64,000 nucleotides of DNA from Duganella sp. CF402 (GCF_900109645.1 NZ_FOBG01000001.1:1798001-1862000), one strand, 5' to 3'; positions 33,921 to 43,081 are shown, counted from the stretch's first letter. The notes: generated by a model not told the origin, from the sequence alone. Numbers and translations: made by a program.

Positions 33921-35266
33921 GTGACCTGACCCTGGGCGCGCTGTACGGCGCCGTCACGCTGGTGGTGATGTTCTCCGGGATGCCGATCGCATTCGCGCTG
34001 GGCGTCGTGGCCACTGGCTTTATGTACTTCTTCATGCCGGCATCGTCGCTGGACACCATCACGCAGAATGTGTACGAAGAGATGGCCTCCATCACGCTGT
34101 TGTCGATCCCGCTGTTTATCCTGAAGGGCGCGGCCATCGGCAAGTCACCGGCGGGTAAGGACTTGTACTCCGCCATCCACACCTGGATGCACAAAGTCCC
34201 CGGCGGCCTTGGCATCGCCAACGTGTTCGCCTGCGCGCTGTTCGCGGCGATGGCCGGCTCGTCGCCCGCCACCTGCTCGGCCATCGGCTCGGCCGGCATT
34301 CCGGAGATGCGCAAGCGCGGCTACTCGCCGGGCTTCGCGGCCGGCATCATCGCGGCCGGCGGCACGCTTGGTATTTTGCTGCCGCCGTCGATCACTATGA
34401 TTCTGTATGCTGTGGCGGCCGAGCAGTCGCTGGGCCGCTTGTTCCTGGCCGGGATCGGCCCTGGCATCCTGCTGGTGATCCTGTTCGCAGGCTATGCCGT
34501 CTACCGCGCCCGCAAGGAATACCGCATGGCGCTGGACATTTACCAGAAAGGCGGCGAGAAGTCGGCCTATCTCGAAGATGAGCATTTCACGCTGCGCGAA
34601 AAAGTCGAAATGCTGCCGCGCGTGCTGCCCTTCATCGTGCTGCTGATCGGCGTGATGGTGGCGCTGTATGGCGGCTTCGCCACACCGTCCGAAACGGCAG
34701 GCCTCGGCGCGCTGCTCGCACTGGCGCTGCTGGCCGTGATCTACGGCGTGTGGCGGCCGAAGGATTTGTCGCCCATCCTCGGCTCGTCGATCAAGGAATC
34801 GACCATGCTGTTGCTGATCATCGGCATGTCGCTGCTGTACTCCTATGTGATGAGCTACCTGCACATCAGCCAGTCGGCAGCTGCATGGGTGGTCAGCCTG
34901 CACCTGTCGAAGTGGGTGCTGCTGGCGGTGATCCTGCTGATGGTGATCGTGTTCGGCTTCTTCCTGCCGCCGGTGTCGATCATCCTGATGACCGCGCCGA
35001 TCATTCTGCCGCCACTGCGCGAAGCCGGCTTTGACCTGATCTGGTTCGGCATCGTGATGACGGTGGTGATGGAGATGGGCCTGATCCATCCGCCGGTGGG
35101 GCTGAATATCTTCGTTATCAAGAACATCGCGCCGGACATTCCGCTCAAGGATGTGGTCTGGGGCGTGTTCCCCTTCCTGTTGCTGATGGTGCTGGCGGTG
35201 CTGCTGCTGTGCGTCTTCCCGTCGATTGCAACCGGTCTGCCTGACATGATTATGGGAGCTAAATAA
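33917..35266 (+). CDS. TRAP transporter large membrane subunit
   Basis: 449 residues from ATG 33917, with about 12 helices. DctM hallmarks: FSGMPIAFALGVVATGF at the start, GLGIANVFACALFAAMAGSS and GTLGILLPPSITMILYAVAA (the repeat hairpin loops that hold substrate and sodium), and MTVVMEMGLIHPPVGLNIFV near the end. A cytoplasmic loop near residues 195-230 (YRARKEYRMALDIYQKGGEK) is longer than in many relatives. It is followed after one base by mdcA. Confidence 0.92.
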   Translation: MSDLTLGALYGAVTLVVMFSGMPIAFALGVVATGFMYFFMPASSLDTITQNVYEEMASITLLSIPLFILKGAAIGKSPAGKDLYSAIHTWMHKVPGGLGIANVFACALFAAMAGSSPATCSAIGSAGIPEMRKRGYSPGFAAGIIAAGGTLGILLPPSITMILYAVAAEQSLGRLFLAGIGPGILLVILFAGYAVYRARKEYRMALDIYQKGGEKSAYLEDEHFTLREKVEMLPRVLPFIVLLIGVMVALYGGFATPSETAGLGALLALALLAVIYGVWRPKDLSPILGSSIKESTMLLLIIGMSLLYSYVMSYLHISQSAAAWVVSLHLSKWVLLAVILLMVIVFGFFLPPVSIILMTAPIILPPLREAGFDLIWFGIVMTVVMEMGLIHPPVGLNIFVIKNIAPDIPLKDVVWGVFPFLLLMVLAVLLLCVFPSIATGLPDMIMGAK

Positions 35267-35267
35267 A

Positions 35268-36920
35268 ATGTCCTGGAACACCTTGCAGCAAAACCGCGCG
35301 GCGCGATTGCAGCGTGCCGGCGCGGCGCTGGGCGCGGAACTGGACGGCAAAAGCCTGCCGGCCGCGCGCATCGCCGATCTGCTGCATGCGGTCATCGAAT
35401 GCGGCGACCGCGTTTGCCTCGAAGGGAACAACCAGAAGCAGGCCGACTTCCTCGGCCATGCCCTGGCCAACCTGGATGCGGCGCGCGTCAACAACCTGCA
35501 CATGCTGCAATCGGTGCTGGCGTTGCCGGAGCATCTCGATGTATTCGAGCGCGGCGTCGCTTCGCGGCTGGATTTTTCCTTCTCCGGCCCGCAGGCGGCG
35601 CGGGTGGCGCGGCTGGCTTCCGCCGGCAAGCTGAATATCGGCGCCATCCACACCTATCTTGAGCTGTTCAGCCGCTACTTCATCGACCTGCCGCCGCGCG
35701 TGTGCCTGATCGCGGCGGAAGCGGCGGACCGCCACGGCAACTTGTACACCGGCCCGAACACCGAGGACACGCCGGCCATCGTCGAGGCCACGGCGTTCAA
35801 GCAGGGCATCGTCATCGTGCAGGTGAATAAGCTGGTGGACAAAGTGCCGCGCGTCGACGTGCCGGGCGACTGGGTGGATTTCGTGGTGCAGTCGCCGCGC
35901 CCCTACTACATCGAACCGCTGTTCACGCGCGACCCGGCGCAGATTTCGGAGATCCAGGTGCTGATGGCGATGATGGCCATCAAAGGCATCTACGCCGAGT
36001 ATGAGGTGCAGCGCCTGAACCACGGCATCGGCTTCGACACCGCAGCCATCGAACTGCTGCTGCCGACTTACGCCGAGTCGCTTGGCCTGCGCGGCAAGAT
36101 CGGCAAGCACTGGGCGCTGAATCCGCATCCGGCGCTGATCCCGGCGATTGAAGCGGGCTTCGTCAGCTCGGTGCATTCGTTTGGTTCGGAGCTGGGCATG
36201 GAGGACTACATCCATGCGCGGCCGGACGTTTTCGCGATCGGCCCGGACGGCACCATGCGCAGCAACCGTGCGCTGTGCCAGGCCGCCGGCCACTATGCCT
36301 GCGACATGTTCATCGGTTCGACCTTGCAGATTGATTTGCAGGGCAACTCGTCCACCGCGACGGCGGGCCGCATCGCCGGCTTTGGCGGCGCATCCAATAT
36401 GGGTGCGGATGCGCGCGGACGGCGTCACGCCAGCCCGGCGTGGCTCAAGGCCGGCCAGCAGGCGCGCGAGGGCCGCAATACCATCCCGCGCGGCCAGAAG
36501 CTGGTGGTGCAGATGGTGGAAACCTTCCGCGAGCATATGCAGCCTGCCTTCGTTGAAAAGCTCGATGCGTGGGTGCTGATGGAGCAAGCCAAGATGGCGA
36601 TTCCGCCGGTGATGATTTACGGCGACGACGTTACCCACATCCTGACCGAGGAAGGCATCGCCAACCTGCTGCTGTGCCGCAGCGACGAGGAACGCGAGCA
36701 GGCGATACGCGGCGTGGCAGGCTACACGCCGGTCGGACTTGGCCGCGACCGGCGCATGGTGGAGAATTTGCGCGATCGCGGCGTGATTACCCGCGCCGAG
36801 GATCTCGGCATCGACAAGCGTCTCGCCACGCGCGACCTGCTGGCGGCCCGCAATATGAAGGACCTGGTGCGGGCATCGGGCGGCTTGTACAACCCGCCCA
36901 AGCGTTTCCGCAACTGGTAA
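35268..36920 (+). CDS. mdcA: Malonate decarboxylase alpha subunit (acetyl-S-ACP:malonate ACP transferase)
   Basis: 550-residue cytoplasmic subunit that exchanges acetyl for malonyl on the acyl-carrier subunit MdcC, the first step of biotin-independent malonate decarboxylation. The length equals known MdcA (about 550). Characteristic stretches are CGDRVCLEGNNQKQADFLG near the N-terminus, GNLYTGPNTEDTPAIVEATA, the CoA-transferase-type SSVHSFGSELGMEDYIHARP and the glycine-rich GNSSTATAGRIAGFGGASN. It lies directly after dctM (one base) and is followed by mdcC with a 11-base gap holding a good GGAG. Confidence 0.96.
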   Translation: MSWNTLQQNRAARLQRAGAALGAELDGKSLPAARIADLLHAVIECGDRVCLEGNNQKQADFLGHALANLDAARVNNLHMLQSVLALPEHLDVFERGVASRLDFSFSGPQAARVARLASAGKLNIGAIHTYLELFSRYFIDLPPRVCLIAAEAADRHGNLYTGPNTEDTPAIVEATAFKQGIVIVQVNKLVDKVPRVDVPGDWVDFVVQSPRPYYIEPLFTRDPAQISEIQVLMAMMAIKGIYAEYEVQRLNHGIGFDTAAIELLLPTYAESLGLRGKIGKHWALNPHPALIPAIEAGFVSSVHSFGSELGMEDYIHARPDVFAIGPDGTMRSNRALCQAAGHYACDMFIGSTLQIDLQGNSSTATAGRIAGFGGASNMGADARGRRHASPAWLKAGQQAREGRNTIPRGQKLVVQMVETFREHMQPAFVEKLDAWVLMEQAKMAIPPVMIYGDDVTHILTEEGIANLLLCRSDEEREQAIRGVAGYTPVGLGRDRRMVENLRDRGVITRAEDLGIDKRLATRDLLAARNMKDLVRASGGLYNPPKRFRNW

Positions 36921-36931
36921 GGAGCACGGAC

Positions 36932-37246
36932 ATGGAAACTCTCAACTATCGATTTGAACAAGGAACGCGCCGCCTCACCGCCGCACCGGAAGTGGTGGGC
37001 GTGGTCGGCTCGGGTAATCTTGAAGTGCTGATCGAGCCGGCCGCGCTGGATGGTGCGTGCACCATCGAGATCAGCACCGCCGCCGTCGGCTTCGGCCCGA
37101 TCTGGGCAGCGGTGATGCGCGACTTCCACGCGCGCTGGCTGCTGGCCGATACGCGTATTTCGATCAACGACATGGGCGCGACGCCGGCCGTGGTCAGCCT
37201 GCGTCTGGACCAGGCCGTGCAGACCATGCTGGGAGACGCAGCATGA
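36932..37246 (+). CDS. mdcC: Malonate decarboxylase acyl carrier protein (delta subunit)
   Basis: 104 residues from ATG 36932, with GGAG upstream. Ser27 in VVGVVGSGNLEVLIEP is the attachment point of the 2'-(5''-triphosphoribosyl)-3'-dephospho-CoA arm, which carries the acetyl and malonyl groups; the arm is made by MdcB and attached by MdcG, both encoded downstream. The second half, DTRISINDMGATPAVVSLRL, matches the conserved MdcC C-terminal region. It overlaps mdcD by 4 bases. Confidence 0.95.
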   Translation: METLNYRFEQGTRRLTAAPEVVGVVGSGNLEVLIEPAALDGACTIEISTAAVGFGPIWAAVMRDFHARWLLADTRISINDMGATPAVVSLRLDQAVQTMLGDAA

Positions 37247-38145
37247 GCCGCGCAATCAGCTATCAGGAAGCGACTGCGCGCGAGCGCTTGCAGCTTCTAT
37301 TCAATGCCGGCAGCTTCGAGGAATTCATTCCACCGTCGGCGCGCGTCACCAGCCCTCACCTCGCACAATTGAATGCGCCGGTGGCGTTTGACGATGGCGT
37401 GGCTATCGGCCGCGCATTGCTTGGCGGCGTGCCAGTGTACGTGGCGGCGCAGGAAGGCGCATTCATGGGTGGCGCGGTCGGCGAGGTGCATGGCGCCAAG
37501 CTGGTCGGCCTGCTGCGCAAGGCGGTTGCAGATGGCGTGGCAGCCGTGGTGCTGCTGGTGGAGTCGGGCGGCGTGCGCCTGCATGAAGCCAATGCGGGCC
37601 TGATCGCGGTGTCGGAAGTGATGCGCGCCCTGCTCGATGCGCGCGACGCCGGCGTTGCGGTGATTGCGCTGGTGGGCGGCGCCAATGGCGCGTTTGGCGG
37701 CATGGGCATCGTCACGCGCTGCGCGAATGTGGTCATCATGTCGGAGGAAGGACGGCTGGCGATGTCCGGGCCGGAGGTGATCGAGACCGCCAACGGCGTG
37801 GAGGAATTCGATTCACGCGACCGCGCGCTGGTGTGGCGCACCAGCGGCGGTAAGCACCGCTATCTGCTGGGCGATTGCCAGCGTATCGTGGCCGATGACG
37901 TGGCGGCCTTCCGCAGCGCCGCGCAGGAGGCGGTGGCGGCGCTGTCTGGCGGCGCCACCGGCCTGACGCTGGAAGCGCTGGAGGCCGAGCAGCAGATGCT
38001 GGAAGCGCGCTTGCAGAACTTCGGCGCCCTGCCCGATCCGGTCGATATCTGGAGCGCGATGCAGATGCCGGATGCGGCCAATATTCCCATGCTGGATGTG
38101 GATAGCTTTATCGCGGCGTCGGCAACGCGCCGCAAGGGAGCCTGA
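37243..38145 (+). CDS. mdcD: Malonate decarboxylase beta subunit (decarboxylase)
   Basis: 300 residues of the carboxyltransferase-beta (crotonase-like) fold. With MdcE it decarboxylates malonyl-S-ACP to acetyl-S-ACP and CO2. Family stretches are LGGVPVYVAAQEGAFMGGAV, VLLVESGGVRLHEANAGLIA and the oxyanion-type ALVGGANGAFGGMGIVTRC. The length is that of known MdcD (about 300). It overlaps mdcC by 4 bases and is followed by mdcE after one base. Confidence 0.95.
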   Translation: MSRAISYQEATARERLQLLFNAGSFEEFIPPSARVTSPHLAQLNAPVAFDDGVAIGRALLGGVPVYVAAQEGAFMGGAVGEVHGAKLVGLLRKAVADGVAAVVLLVESGGVRLHEANAGLIAVSEVMRALLDARDAGVAVIALVGGANGAFGGMGIVTRCANVVIMSEEGRLAMSGPEVIETANGVEEFDSRDRALVWRTSGGKHRYLLGDCQRIVADDVAAFRSAAQEAVAALSGGATGLTLEALEAEQQMLEARLQNFGALPDPVDIWSAMQMPDAANIPMLDVDSFIAASATRRKGA

Positions 38146-38146
38146 G

Positions 38147-38860
38147 ATGGACTGGAAAAAACTGGCGGATGCGCTGTTCCCCGAGGGGCACGCCATCGTC
38201 GAGCAGAACGAATTCCTGAGTGGTAGCGCGCAAGTCGACGGCCGTGCGGTGGCGGTGATCGGCACCACTAATCACACGCCGATCGGTGTGGAGATCGCGC
38301 TGGCGCAAGCGCAGGCGATCCTGCGCACGGTGCGCGAGAATCCCGGCATGCCGATCCTGATGCTGATCGATACGCAAGGCCAGCGCCTGCGCCATCGCGA
38401 CGAGATGTTGGGCATTAACAGCTACATGGCGCATCTGGGCAAGTGCGTGGATCTGGCGCGACGCAAGGGCCACAAGATTATCGGTCTGGTGTACGACCAG
38501 GCGTTGTCGGGCGGCTTTATCACCAGCGGCTTGATGGCGGATGCCTGTTACGCCCTGCCCGATGCGACCATTCGTGTCATGGGCTTGCCGGCGATGGCGC
38601 GCATTACCAAGGTGGCGGAGGAATTGTTGACCGAGCTGGCGCAGAGCAATCCGGTGTTTGCGCCGGGGCCGGAGAATTATCTGCGCATGGGCGGGCTGGA
38701 ATCGATCTGGAATGGCGACCTGGCAGCGCATTTGCGTGCGGCGCTGGCGCAGCCGTCGGCCGGCGATCAGCGCAGCGCCTTGGGCTTGCAGCGCGGCGGC
38801 CGCAAGTTGGCGCAGCCGGTGATTGATGCTGTGGTATCGGGCGGCCATGTCCACGCTTGA
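38147..38860 (+). CDS. mdcE: Malonate decarboxylase gamma subunit (co-decarboxylase)
   Basis: 237 residues from ATG 38147. Carboxyltransferase-alpha-like fold that pairs with MdcD. Recognisable stretches are FPEGHAIVEQNEFLSGSAQV, ILMLIDTQGQRLRHRDEMLG, LVYDQALSGGFITSGLMADA (the segment around the active site) and FAPGPENYLRMGGLESIW. Length is slightly below the 240-270 usual in the family. The 3' end overlaps mdcG by 14 bp. Confidence 0.93.
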   Translation: MDWKKLADALFPEGHAIVEQNEFLSGSAQVDGRAVAVIGTTNHTPIGVEIALAQAQAILRTVRENPGMPILMLIDTQGQRLRHRDEMLGINSYMAHLGKCVDLARRKGHKIIGLVYDQALSGGFITSGLMADACYALPDATIRVMGLPAMARITKVAEELLTELAQSNPVFAPGPENYLRMGGLESIWNGDLAAHLRAALAQPSAGDQRSALGLQRGGRKLAQPVIDAVVSGGHVHA

Positions 38861-39518
38861 ACGTCATATGCTGGTGTGGCTCAGCGAGGCTGGCTGGGAA
38901 GCCGCGCGTGCTACCCAGTCGCAGCATGCGGCGGCGTTGACGCAGTGGCAGCGCCGCAACTGGCCTGCGGTAGTGAGGCGGCAGGATGTGGATGCTTCGC
39001 TGGATGAAGTTTGCCTTGGCCTGCCGGTGCCGCCAGATACTGCCGGCGTGAAGACGCGGATTGCCTTGCGCGTAAAGGCTGCCGATGTGGTGCGGTCGTC
39101 GGCGGCGATGGGGCTACGGGCGGCGTTGCCATTTTCCGGCGCCTGGCATGCGCGCTTGACGGCATTGTGCGATGAGGCTTCGGCGCTGCACCTGCGCGTC
39201 TTTGGCTCGCTGGCGATGCAGGCGTTGACTGGCTTGCAGTACGTGTCGCCGGCTTCGGACGTGGATCTGCTGTTTCATCCGGCCAGCCGGCAGGAATTGG
39301 ATGATGGTTTGGTGCTGCTGGAGCGTCACACGAAGCATCTGCCGCTCGATGGCGAGATTGTATTCCCCGGCGGCGCGGCGGTGTCGTGGAAGGAGTGGCA
39401 GATGGCGGTGCGCCATCCGGCCAAGGTGATGGTCAAGGAGTTGCACACGGTGCGCTTGACGAATACTGCTTCGCTTCTGGCGACACTGGATGCGCAGGAG
39501 GTACAGCGATGCGCATGA
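38847..39518 (+). CDS. mdcG: Malonate decarboxylase holo-ACP synthase (phosphoribosyl-dephospho-CoA transferase)
   Basis: 223 residues from ATG 38847. It transfers the triphosphoribosyl-dephospho-CoA arm to Ser27 of MdcC. The nucleotidyltransferase-type signature is LRVFGSLAMQALTGLQYVSP followed by SDVDLLFHP, with two metal-binding Asp residues; the N-terminal part with QSQHAAALTQWQRRNWPAVV is typical of MdcG. It overlaps both neighbours (14 and 10 bp), so its translation depends on theirs. Confidence 0.92.
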   Translation: MSTLERHMLVWLSEAGWEAARATQSQHAAALTQWQRRNWPAVVRRQDVDASLDEVCLGLPVPPDTAGVKTRIALRVKAADVVRSSAAMGLRAALPFSGAWHARLTALCDEASALHLRVFGSLAMQALTGLQYVSPASDVDLLFHPASRQELDDGLVLLERHTKHLPLDGEIVFPGGAAVSWKEWQMAVRHPAKVMVKELHTVRLTNTASLLATLDAQEVQRCA

Positions 39519-40438
39519 TCACAGTGCGCCAGCGCGGCGCGGCGGCTCAACCCGCATCGCAGCTTGCGGGGTCCGCGCGCGCAATCGGCCGCACCGCACG
39601 GCGAGCATTTGCGCGGCAGGTAACGCGGCTGGCGGTGCGCAGCCTGCACGCGGAGCTGTGCCTGTATCCGAAGCCGGGACTGGTGTCGCCGGTGGATAGC
39701 GGCAGCCACGATGACATGGATGCGGGCACCTTCATGCACAGCATGTTCGCGCTGCGCCACTACTTCCGCAAAATCTGTTTGGCAGGTTGGGATGACGCGC
39801 CGTTTGCGCAGTTGAAGCAGTTGGGCATCGCGGCGGAGGAAGCGATGCTGAAAGCGACACGCGGCATCAACACGCATCGCGGTGCGATCTTCAGTCTCGG
39901 TATGCTGTGCGCCGCCGCCGGCCGCGCGCGTGCGCAAGGCACGCCGCTTACCCCTGCCGCCCTGCGTGCCGCGATGCTGATCCGCTGGGGCGAGGAACTC
40001 GCGGGCCACGCGGCTCCTGCAGCAACTGCGCAAACGAATGGTTTGCGCGTGGCGGCGCGGTATGCGGTGAGCGGCGCGCGGGAGGAAGGCGCGCTGGGAT
40101 TGCCGTCGGTGTTTGAGGTTGGCCTGCCGGCCCTGCTGGCGGCGCGCGCACGTGGCGCTTCGGTCACAGAGGAGCGCGTCGATACGCTTTACACGCTGAT
40201 GGCGCACATCAGCGACAGCAACGTCTATCACCGCGCCGGTCCGCAAGGCGCGCAGATCGTGCGCGATCATGCGGAGCGTTTTCTGGCGTTGGGCGGGACG
40301 GCAAGCGCGGGCTGGCGCGTAAGGGCCATCGCCAGCCATCACGTCTTCATCGAGCACCGGCTGTCGCCGGGCGGCGCGGCGGATCTGCTGGCGGCGTGCT
40401 GCCTGGTGCAAGCCATCGCAGCGCTGGACCAGCAATGA
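39509..40438 (+). CDS. mdcB: Triphosphoribosyl-dephospho-CoA synthase
   Basis: 309 residues from ATG 39509, with AGGAGG upstream. CitG/MdcB family: it makes 2'-(5''-triphosphoribosyl)-3'-dephospho-CoA from ATP and dephospho-CoA. Typical sequence is LHAELCLYPKPGLVSPVDSG followed by SHDDMDAGTFMHSMFALRHY, then TRGINTHRGAIFSLGMLCAA and TLMAHISDSNVYHRAG. The first 35 residues are a basic, Ala/Arg-rich extension. In Klebsiella and Pseudomonas mdcB sits earlier in the cluster; here it comes after mdcG. Confidence 0.93.
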   Translation: MRMITVRQRGAAAQPASQLAGSARAIGRTARRAFARQVTRLAVRSLHAELCLYPKPGLVSPVDSGSHDDMDAGTFMHSMFALRHYFRKICLAGWDDAPFAQLKQLGIAAEEAMLKATRGINTHRGAIFSLGMLCAAAGRARAQGTPLTPAALRAAMLIRWGEELAGHAAPAATAQTNGLRVAARYAVSGAREEGALGLPSVFEVGLPALLAARARGASVTEERVDTLYTLMAHISDSNVYHRAGPQGAQIVRDHAERFLALGGTASAGWRVRAIASHHVFIEHRLSPGGAADLLAACCLVQAIAALDQQ

Positions 40439-41409
40439 GCCGCGCGCGCCTGCTGCTGCTCTGTCCCGGCCAGGGAGACCAGCATGCCGGGATGTTCAAC
40501 CTCGCGCGCACCAACCCCGCCGCGAATGCACTGGCTGACCGTCTGACCGCGCTCGCTCCCATGCCCTCCACCGCAAACCGGGCCGGCAGCGTCGCCGACA
40601 GCGCGCCAGACGGCTTGGCGCGGCCAAGCGATGGTGACCTGTTCGCCAACCGCGTCGCGCAACCGTTGATCGTCGCGGCCACGCTGTGCATGTGGGAGGC
40701 CATCCGCGATTTCGCGCCGCAGCCGGCGCTGGTGGCTGGCTACAGCATTGGCGAGTTGTCTGCGCATAGTGTGGCCGGTGCCTTCATGCCTGAGCAGGCG
40801 GTCGTGCTGGCGGCGCAGCGTGCGCAATTGATGGACGATTGCCAGCGCGCCGCACCCGGCCAGGCGCTGCTGACCATCACCGGCCTGCCGCTTGCCAGCG
40901 CCAGCAGCCTGGCCGCGCATCATGGCTATCACGTCAGCATCGAAACCGGGGAAGATACCTGCATCGCCGGCGGGCCTGCCGCGCAGGCCGACCAACTGCA
41001 GCAGGCGATTGCGGCAGCCGGCGCGCGCAGCAAGCGCCTGCCGGTGGAGGTGGCGTCGCACACGCCTTACATGGCTGGCGCGGTGGCGCCGTTCGCGGCG
41101 GCGTTGAGCGCGGCTGCGTCCCTGCCGATGCAAGCGCCAGTGATGGCCGGGATAGACGCCGCTCCCGTCAGCGATCAAGCACGCGCGGTCGAAACGCTAT
41201 CACGCCAGCTGGCAGAAAAGATCCGCTGGCTGGCGTGCATGGACGCCGCCGCCGAAGCCGGCATCACCGTCGCACTGGAACTCGGCCCCGGCGCGGCGTT
41301 GTCGCGCATGCTGCAGAACCGGCATCCGCACATCAACACCCGCTCGGTGGCGGACTTCCGCACGCTGGACGGCATCCGCAAATGGCTGGAGCGCGCCAGC
41401 GAGGGGTGA
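40435..41409 (+). CDS. mdcH: Malonyl-CoA:ACP acyltransferase of the malonate decarboxylase system
   Basis: 324 residues, FabD-like fold. It charges MdcC with malonyl so the enzyme can start its cycle. The N-terminal LLLLCPGQGDQHAGMF and the nucleophile elbow VAGYSIGELSAHSVAG (GxSxG) are clear, with VEVASHTPYMAGAVAPF holding the catalytic His. It ends the operon, overlaps mdcB by 4 bases, and is convergent with trxC with an 11-base gap and no visible terminator between them. Confidence 0.93.
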   Translation: MSRARLLLLCPGQGDQHAGMFNLARTNPAANALADRLTALAPMPSTANRAGSVADSAPDGLARPSDGDLFANRVAQPLIVAATLCMWEAIRDFAPQPALVAGYSIGELSAHSVAGAFMPEQAVVLAAQRAQLMDDCQRAAPGQALLTITGLPLASASSLAAHHGYHVSIETGEDTCIAGGPAAQADQLQQAIAAAGARSKRLPVEVASHTPYMAGAVAPFAAALSAAASLPMQAPVMAGIDAAPVSDQARAVETLSRQLAEKIRWLACMDAAAEAGITVALELGPGAALSRMLQNRHPHINTRSVADFRTLDGIRKWLERASEG

Positions 41410-41420
41410 CACAACGCTGA

Positions 41421-41879
41421 TCAGCGGTTGTTCTGCATCGCCCACGCGACGATGTTTTGCGCATCCATCGCGCCGGGCTGGCGCGCCACTTCGCGGCCGC
41501 CTTTGAACAGCGCCAGCGTCGGGATGCTACGGATGGCGTAGCGCGCCGCCAGATCCTGCGCCTGTTCGGTGTCCACCTTCACCACGCGGAACTGCGGCTC
41601 CAGCCGCTGCGCCGCCTGCGCATAGAACGGCGCCATCGTGCGGCACGGGCCGCACCACGGAGCCCAAAAGTCCACCAGCACGGGAATGTCGCTACGCTCG
41701 ATCTGCTTCAGAAACCGCGCGCTGCCCAAGTCCACCGGCGCCCCGGTGAACAGCGCCTTCTGGCACTTGCCACACACCGGCTCCGCCGCCAGCCTGGCCG
41801 CCGGCACCCGGTTCACCGCATCGCAATGCGGACACACAATATGCAGCGACTCCGGCTGCGCAGGACTGGTATTGCTCAT
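41421..41879 (-). CDS. trxC: Thioredoxin 2
   Basis: 152 residues, cytoplasmic. Two CXXC pairs at the N-terminus (IVCPHCDAVNRVP and PVCGKCQKALF) form the zinc site that separates TrxC from TrxA. The catalytic WCGPC lies in DFWAPWCGPCRTMAPFYAQA, and the cis-Pro in IRSIPTLALF. It reduces disulfides, with a role in oxidative stress in E. coli. It is a single gene; downstream (lower coordinates) the malonate operon ends convergently. Confidence 0.96.
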   Translation of the reverse strand: MSNTSPAQPESLHIVCPHCDAVNRVPAARLAAEPVCGKCQKALFTGAPVDLGSARFLKQIERSDIPVLVDFWAPWCGPCRTMAPFYAQAAQRLEPQFRVVKVDTEQAQDLAARYAIRSIPTLALFKGGREVARQPGAMDAQNIVAWAMQNNR

Positions 41880-41939
41880 CGTGATTCTCCCAACATCAAG
41901 CTGAGCATGATAATGCAGCGCTGAAAAAATAGCGATTCA

Positions 41940-42300
41940 CGAGTCAACGGGGCGTACCAAAAAAACCTGCTTTAGCGATTGCGCAGCGCCCAGCGCATCG
42001 CTCCATGCCTCCACTTGCGCCAGGTTAGCTTTGGCCAGCTTGGCCTGGGCAGTTTTCGGCAACGGCCCGAAGCGCTTGGTTAGCTGACGTTCCAGCAGAG
42101 CGATAGCACCTTCGGCGCGCCCTTCTTCCCTCCCTTTCTTCAGTCCTTGTTGCAGTCCTTTTTCAAGCCCTTCTTGATGCCATCATCGATAAGCATTTGC
42201 TCCAATGGATTGTACAGTTCCATTTAGCGCTCCTTTTCCATCCGTTGCAAGGCCCTCCAGTAACGTCGCTCATAAAGCTCAGGCAAGACCATCATCAGTC
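41940..42300 (-). pseudogene. Rpn-family (DUF4351) pseudogene with in-frame stop and frameshift
   Basis: Read on the minus strand from about 42300: LMMVLPELYERRYWRALQRM then EKER and a stop, then MELYNPLEQMLIDDGIKKGL, a frameshift, then GLQQGLKKGREEGRAEGAIA, LLERQLTKRFGPLPKTAQAK and QVEAWSDALGAAQSLKQVFL. It is collinear with the remnant at 17.6-18.1 kb (RYWRAIDRFEKER, RQLIRRFGPLSQAAQRKL, EAWGDALPEAQTLKQVL). The nuclease domain is missing and the frame is broken at least twice. Ends are approximate. Confidence 0.7.
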
Positions 42301-42336
42301 TGCCGCCAGACGCCGCTGCACCATATGACAAACAGC

Positions 42337-42378
42337 AAAAAAAATGCCGCGCCGTGCGAGTGGTTCGCGCGGCGCGGC
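42337..42378 (-). terminator. Rho-independent terminator of the phasin gene
   Basis: Perfect 9-bp stem GCCGCGCCG/CGGCGCGGC (42346-42354 and 42370-42378) with a 15-base loop, followed on the minus strand by A and eight T residues (42337-42344). It lies 22 bp past the phasin stop. Confidence 0.9.
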
Positions 42379-42400
42379 GGGTTACGGCGGGGAGCCGCGA

Positions 42401-43045
42401 TCAGGTTTCTTTACGGGCGCCCGACTGCTTGCCGGTCTGGCTGGCGGCCTGGGCTGCGGTCTGGGCCTGGGTGGCCTGGCCGCCTTGCATATGACCGCTC
42501 TCACGGCCTTCCGCGCCGTTCTGGCCACTTTGCAGGGTCTGGCTGCCGCGCCCTTCATTGCCGCGCGACTGGTTGGCGCCATCCGAACGGAACGACGAGA
42601 ACGGATCAGTGAAGCGCTCCACGGCCTCCTGCTGGCTGCGCAGGTTTTTTTCCGTTTCTTCCGAGGTCACGCGCGCCACTTCGTCGGCCAGCGCCTTGGC
42701 GGTGCGGCTGGTTTCCTGCACGTGCTCTTCTGCCACCTTGGACAGGTCGACGTGGGTATCGGCGGCAATGCGCGACAGGTGTTGCTGATACGCGCGCAGC
42801 TTTTCAGCGGTCGGCTGGGCGTGGGATGCAGCGGCGGCCAATACCTCGGTCGCGCGGTGCGCCGTGATGACCTGCTGGCCGGCCTGCGTGGATTCTTCCA
42901 GCAGGGTCTGCGCCAGTTGGATGTTCAGGTCGCTGTACTGCTGGACGGTGCGGAACAGGGATTTCGACATGTCGTTGAAGAACGACAGTTGCGCTTCCAT
43001 GTGGTTCTTTGCAGCGGGGGTAACGATTTGGGAAAATGGGTACAT
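42401..43045 (-). CDS. Phasin family protein
   Basis: 214 residues. Phasins coat polyhydroxyalkanoate granules. The N-terminal helical core (residues 15-125) has the family pattern HMEAQLSFFNDMSKSLFRTV followed by QQYSDLNIQLAQTLLEEST and VITAHRATEVLAAAASHAQP; the rest is a disordered Gln/Gly-rich tail (QGGQATQAQTAAQAASQTGK). A strong terminator follows. Upstream, towards the MFS gene, are two hairpin-forming repeats (43082-43101 and 43129-43156) that could be operators or belong to the end of the neighbouring transcript. Confidence 0.9.
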   Translation of the reverse strand: MYPFSQIVTPAAKNHMEAQLSFFNDMSKSLFRTVQQYSDLNIQLAQTLLEESTQAGQQVITAHRATEVLAAAASHAQPTAEKLRAYQQHLSRIAADTHVDLSKVAEEHVQETSRTAKALADEVARVTSEETEKNLRSQQEAVERFTDPFSSFRSDGANQSRGNEGRGSQTLQSGQNGAEGRESGHMQGGQATQAQTAAQAASQTGKQSGARKET

Positions 43046-43081
43046 AGATTGCCTCGAAGGTTAAGTGCCAGGGAAATGATC

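Noticed and set aside
34145..35653. Open frame of 502 codons on the minus strand across dctM and mdcA
   Set aside because: Crosses two well-supported genes on the other strand; the product is His/Gln/Arg-rich without a recognisable fold.
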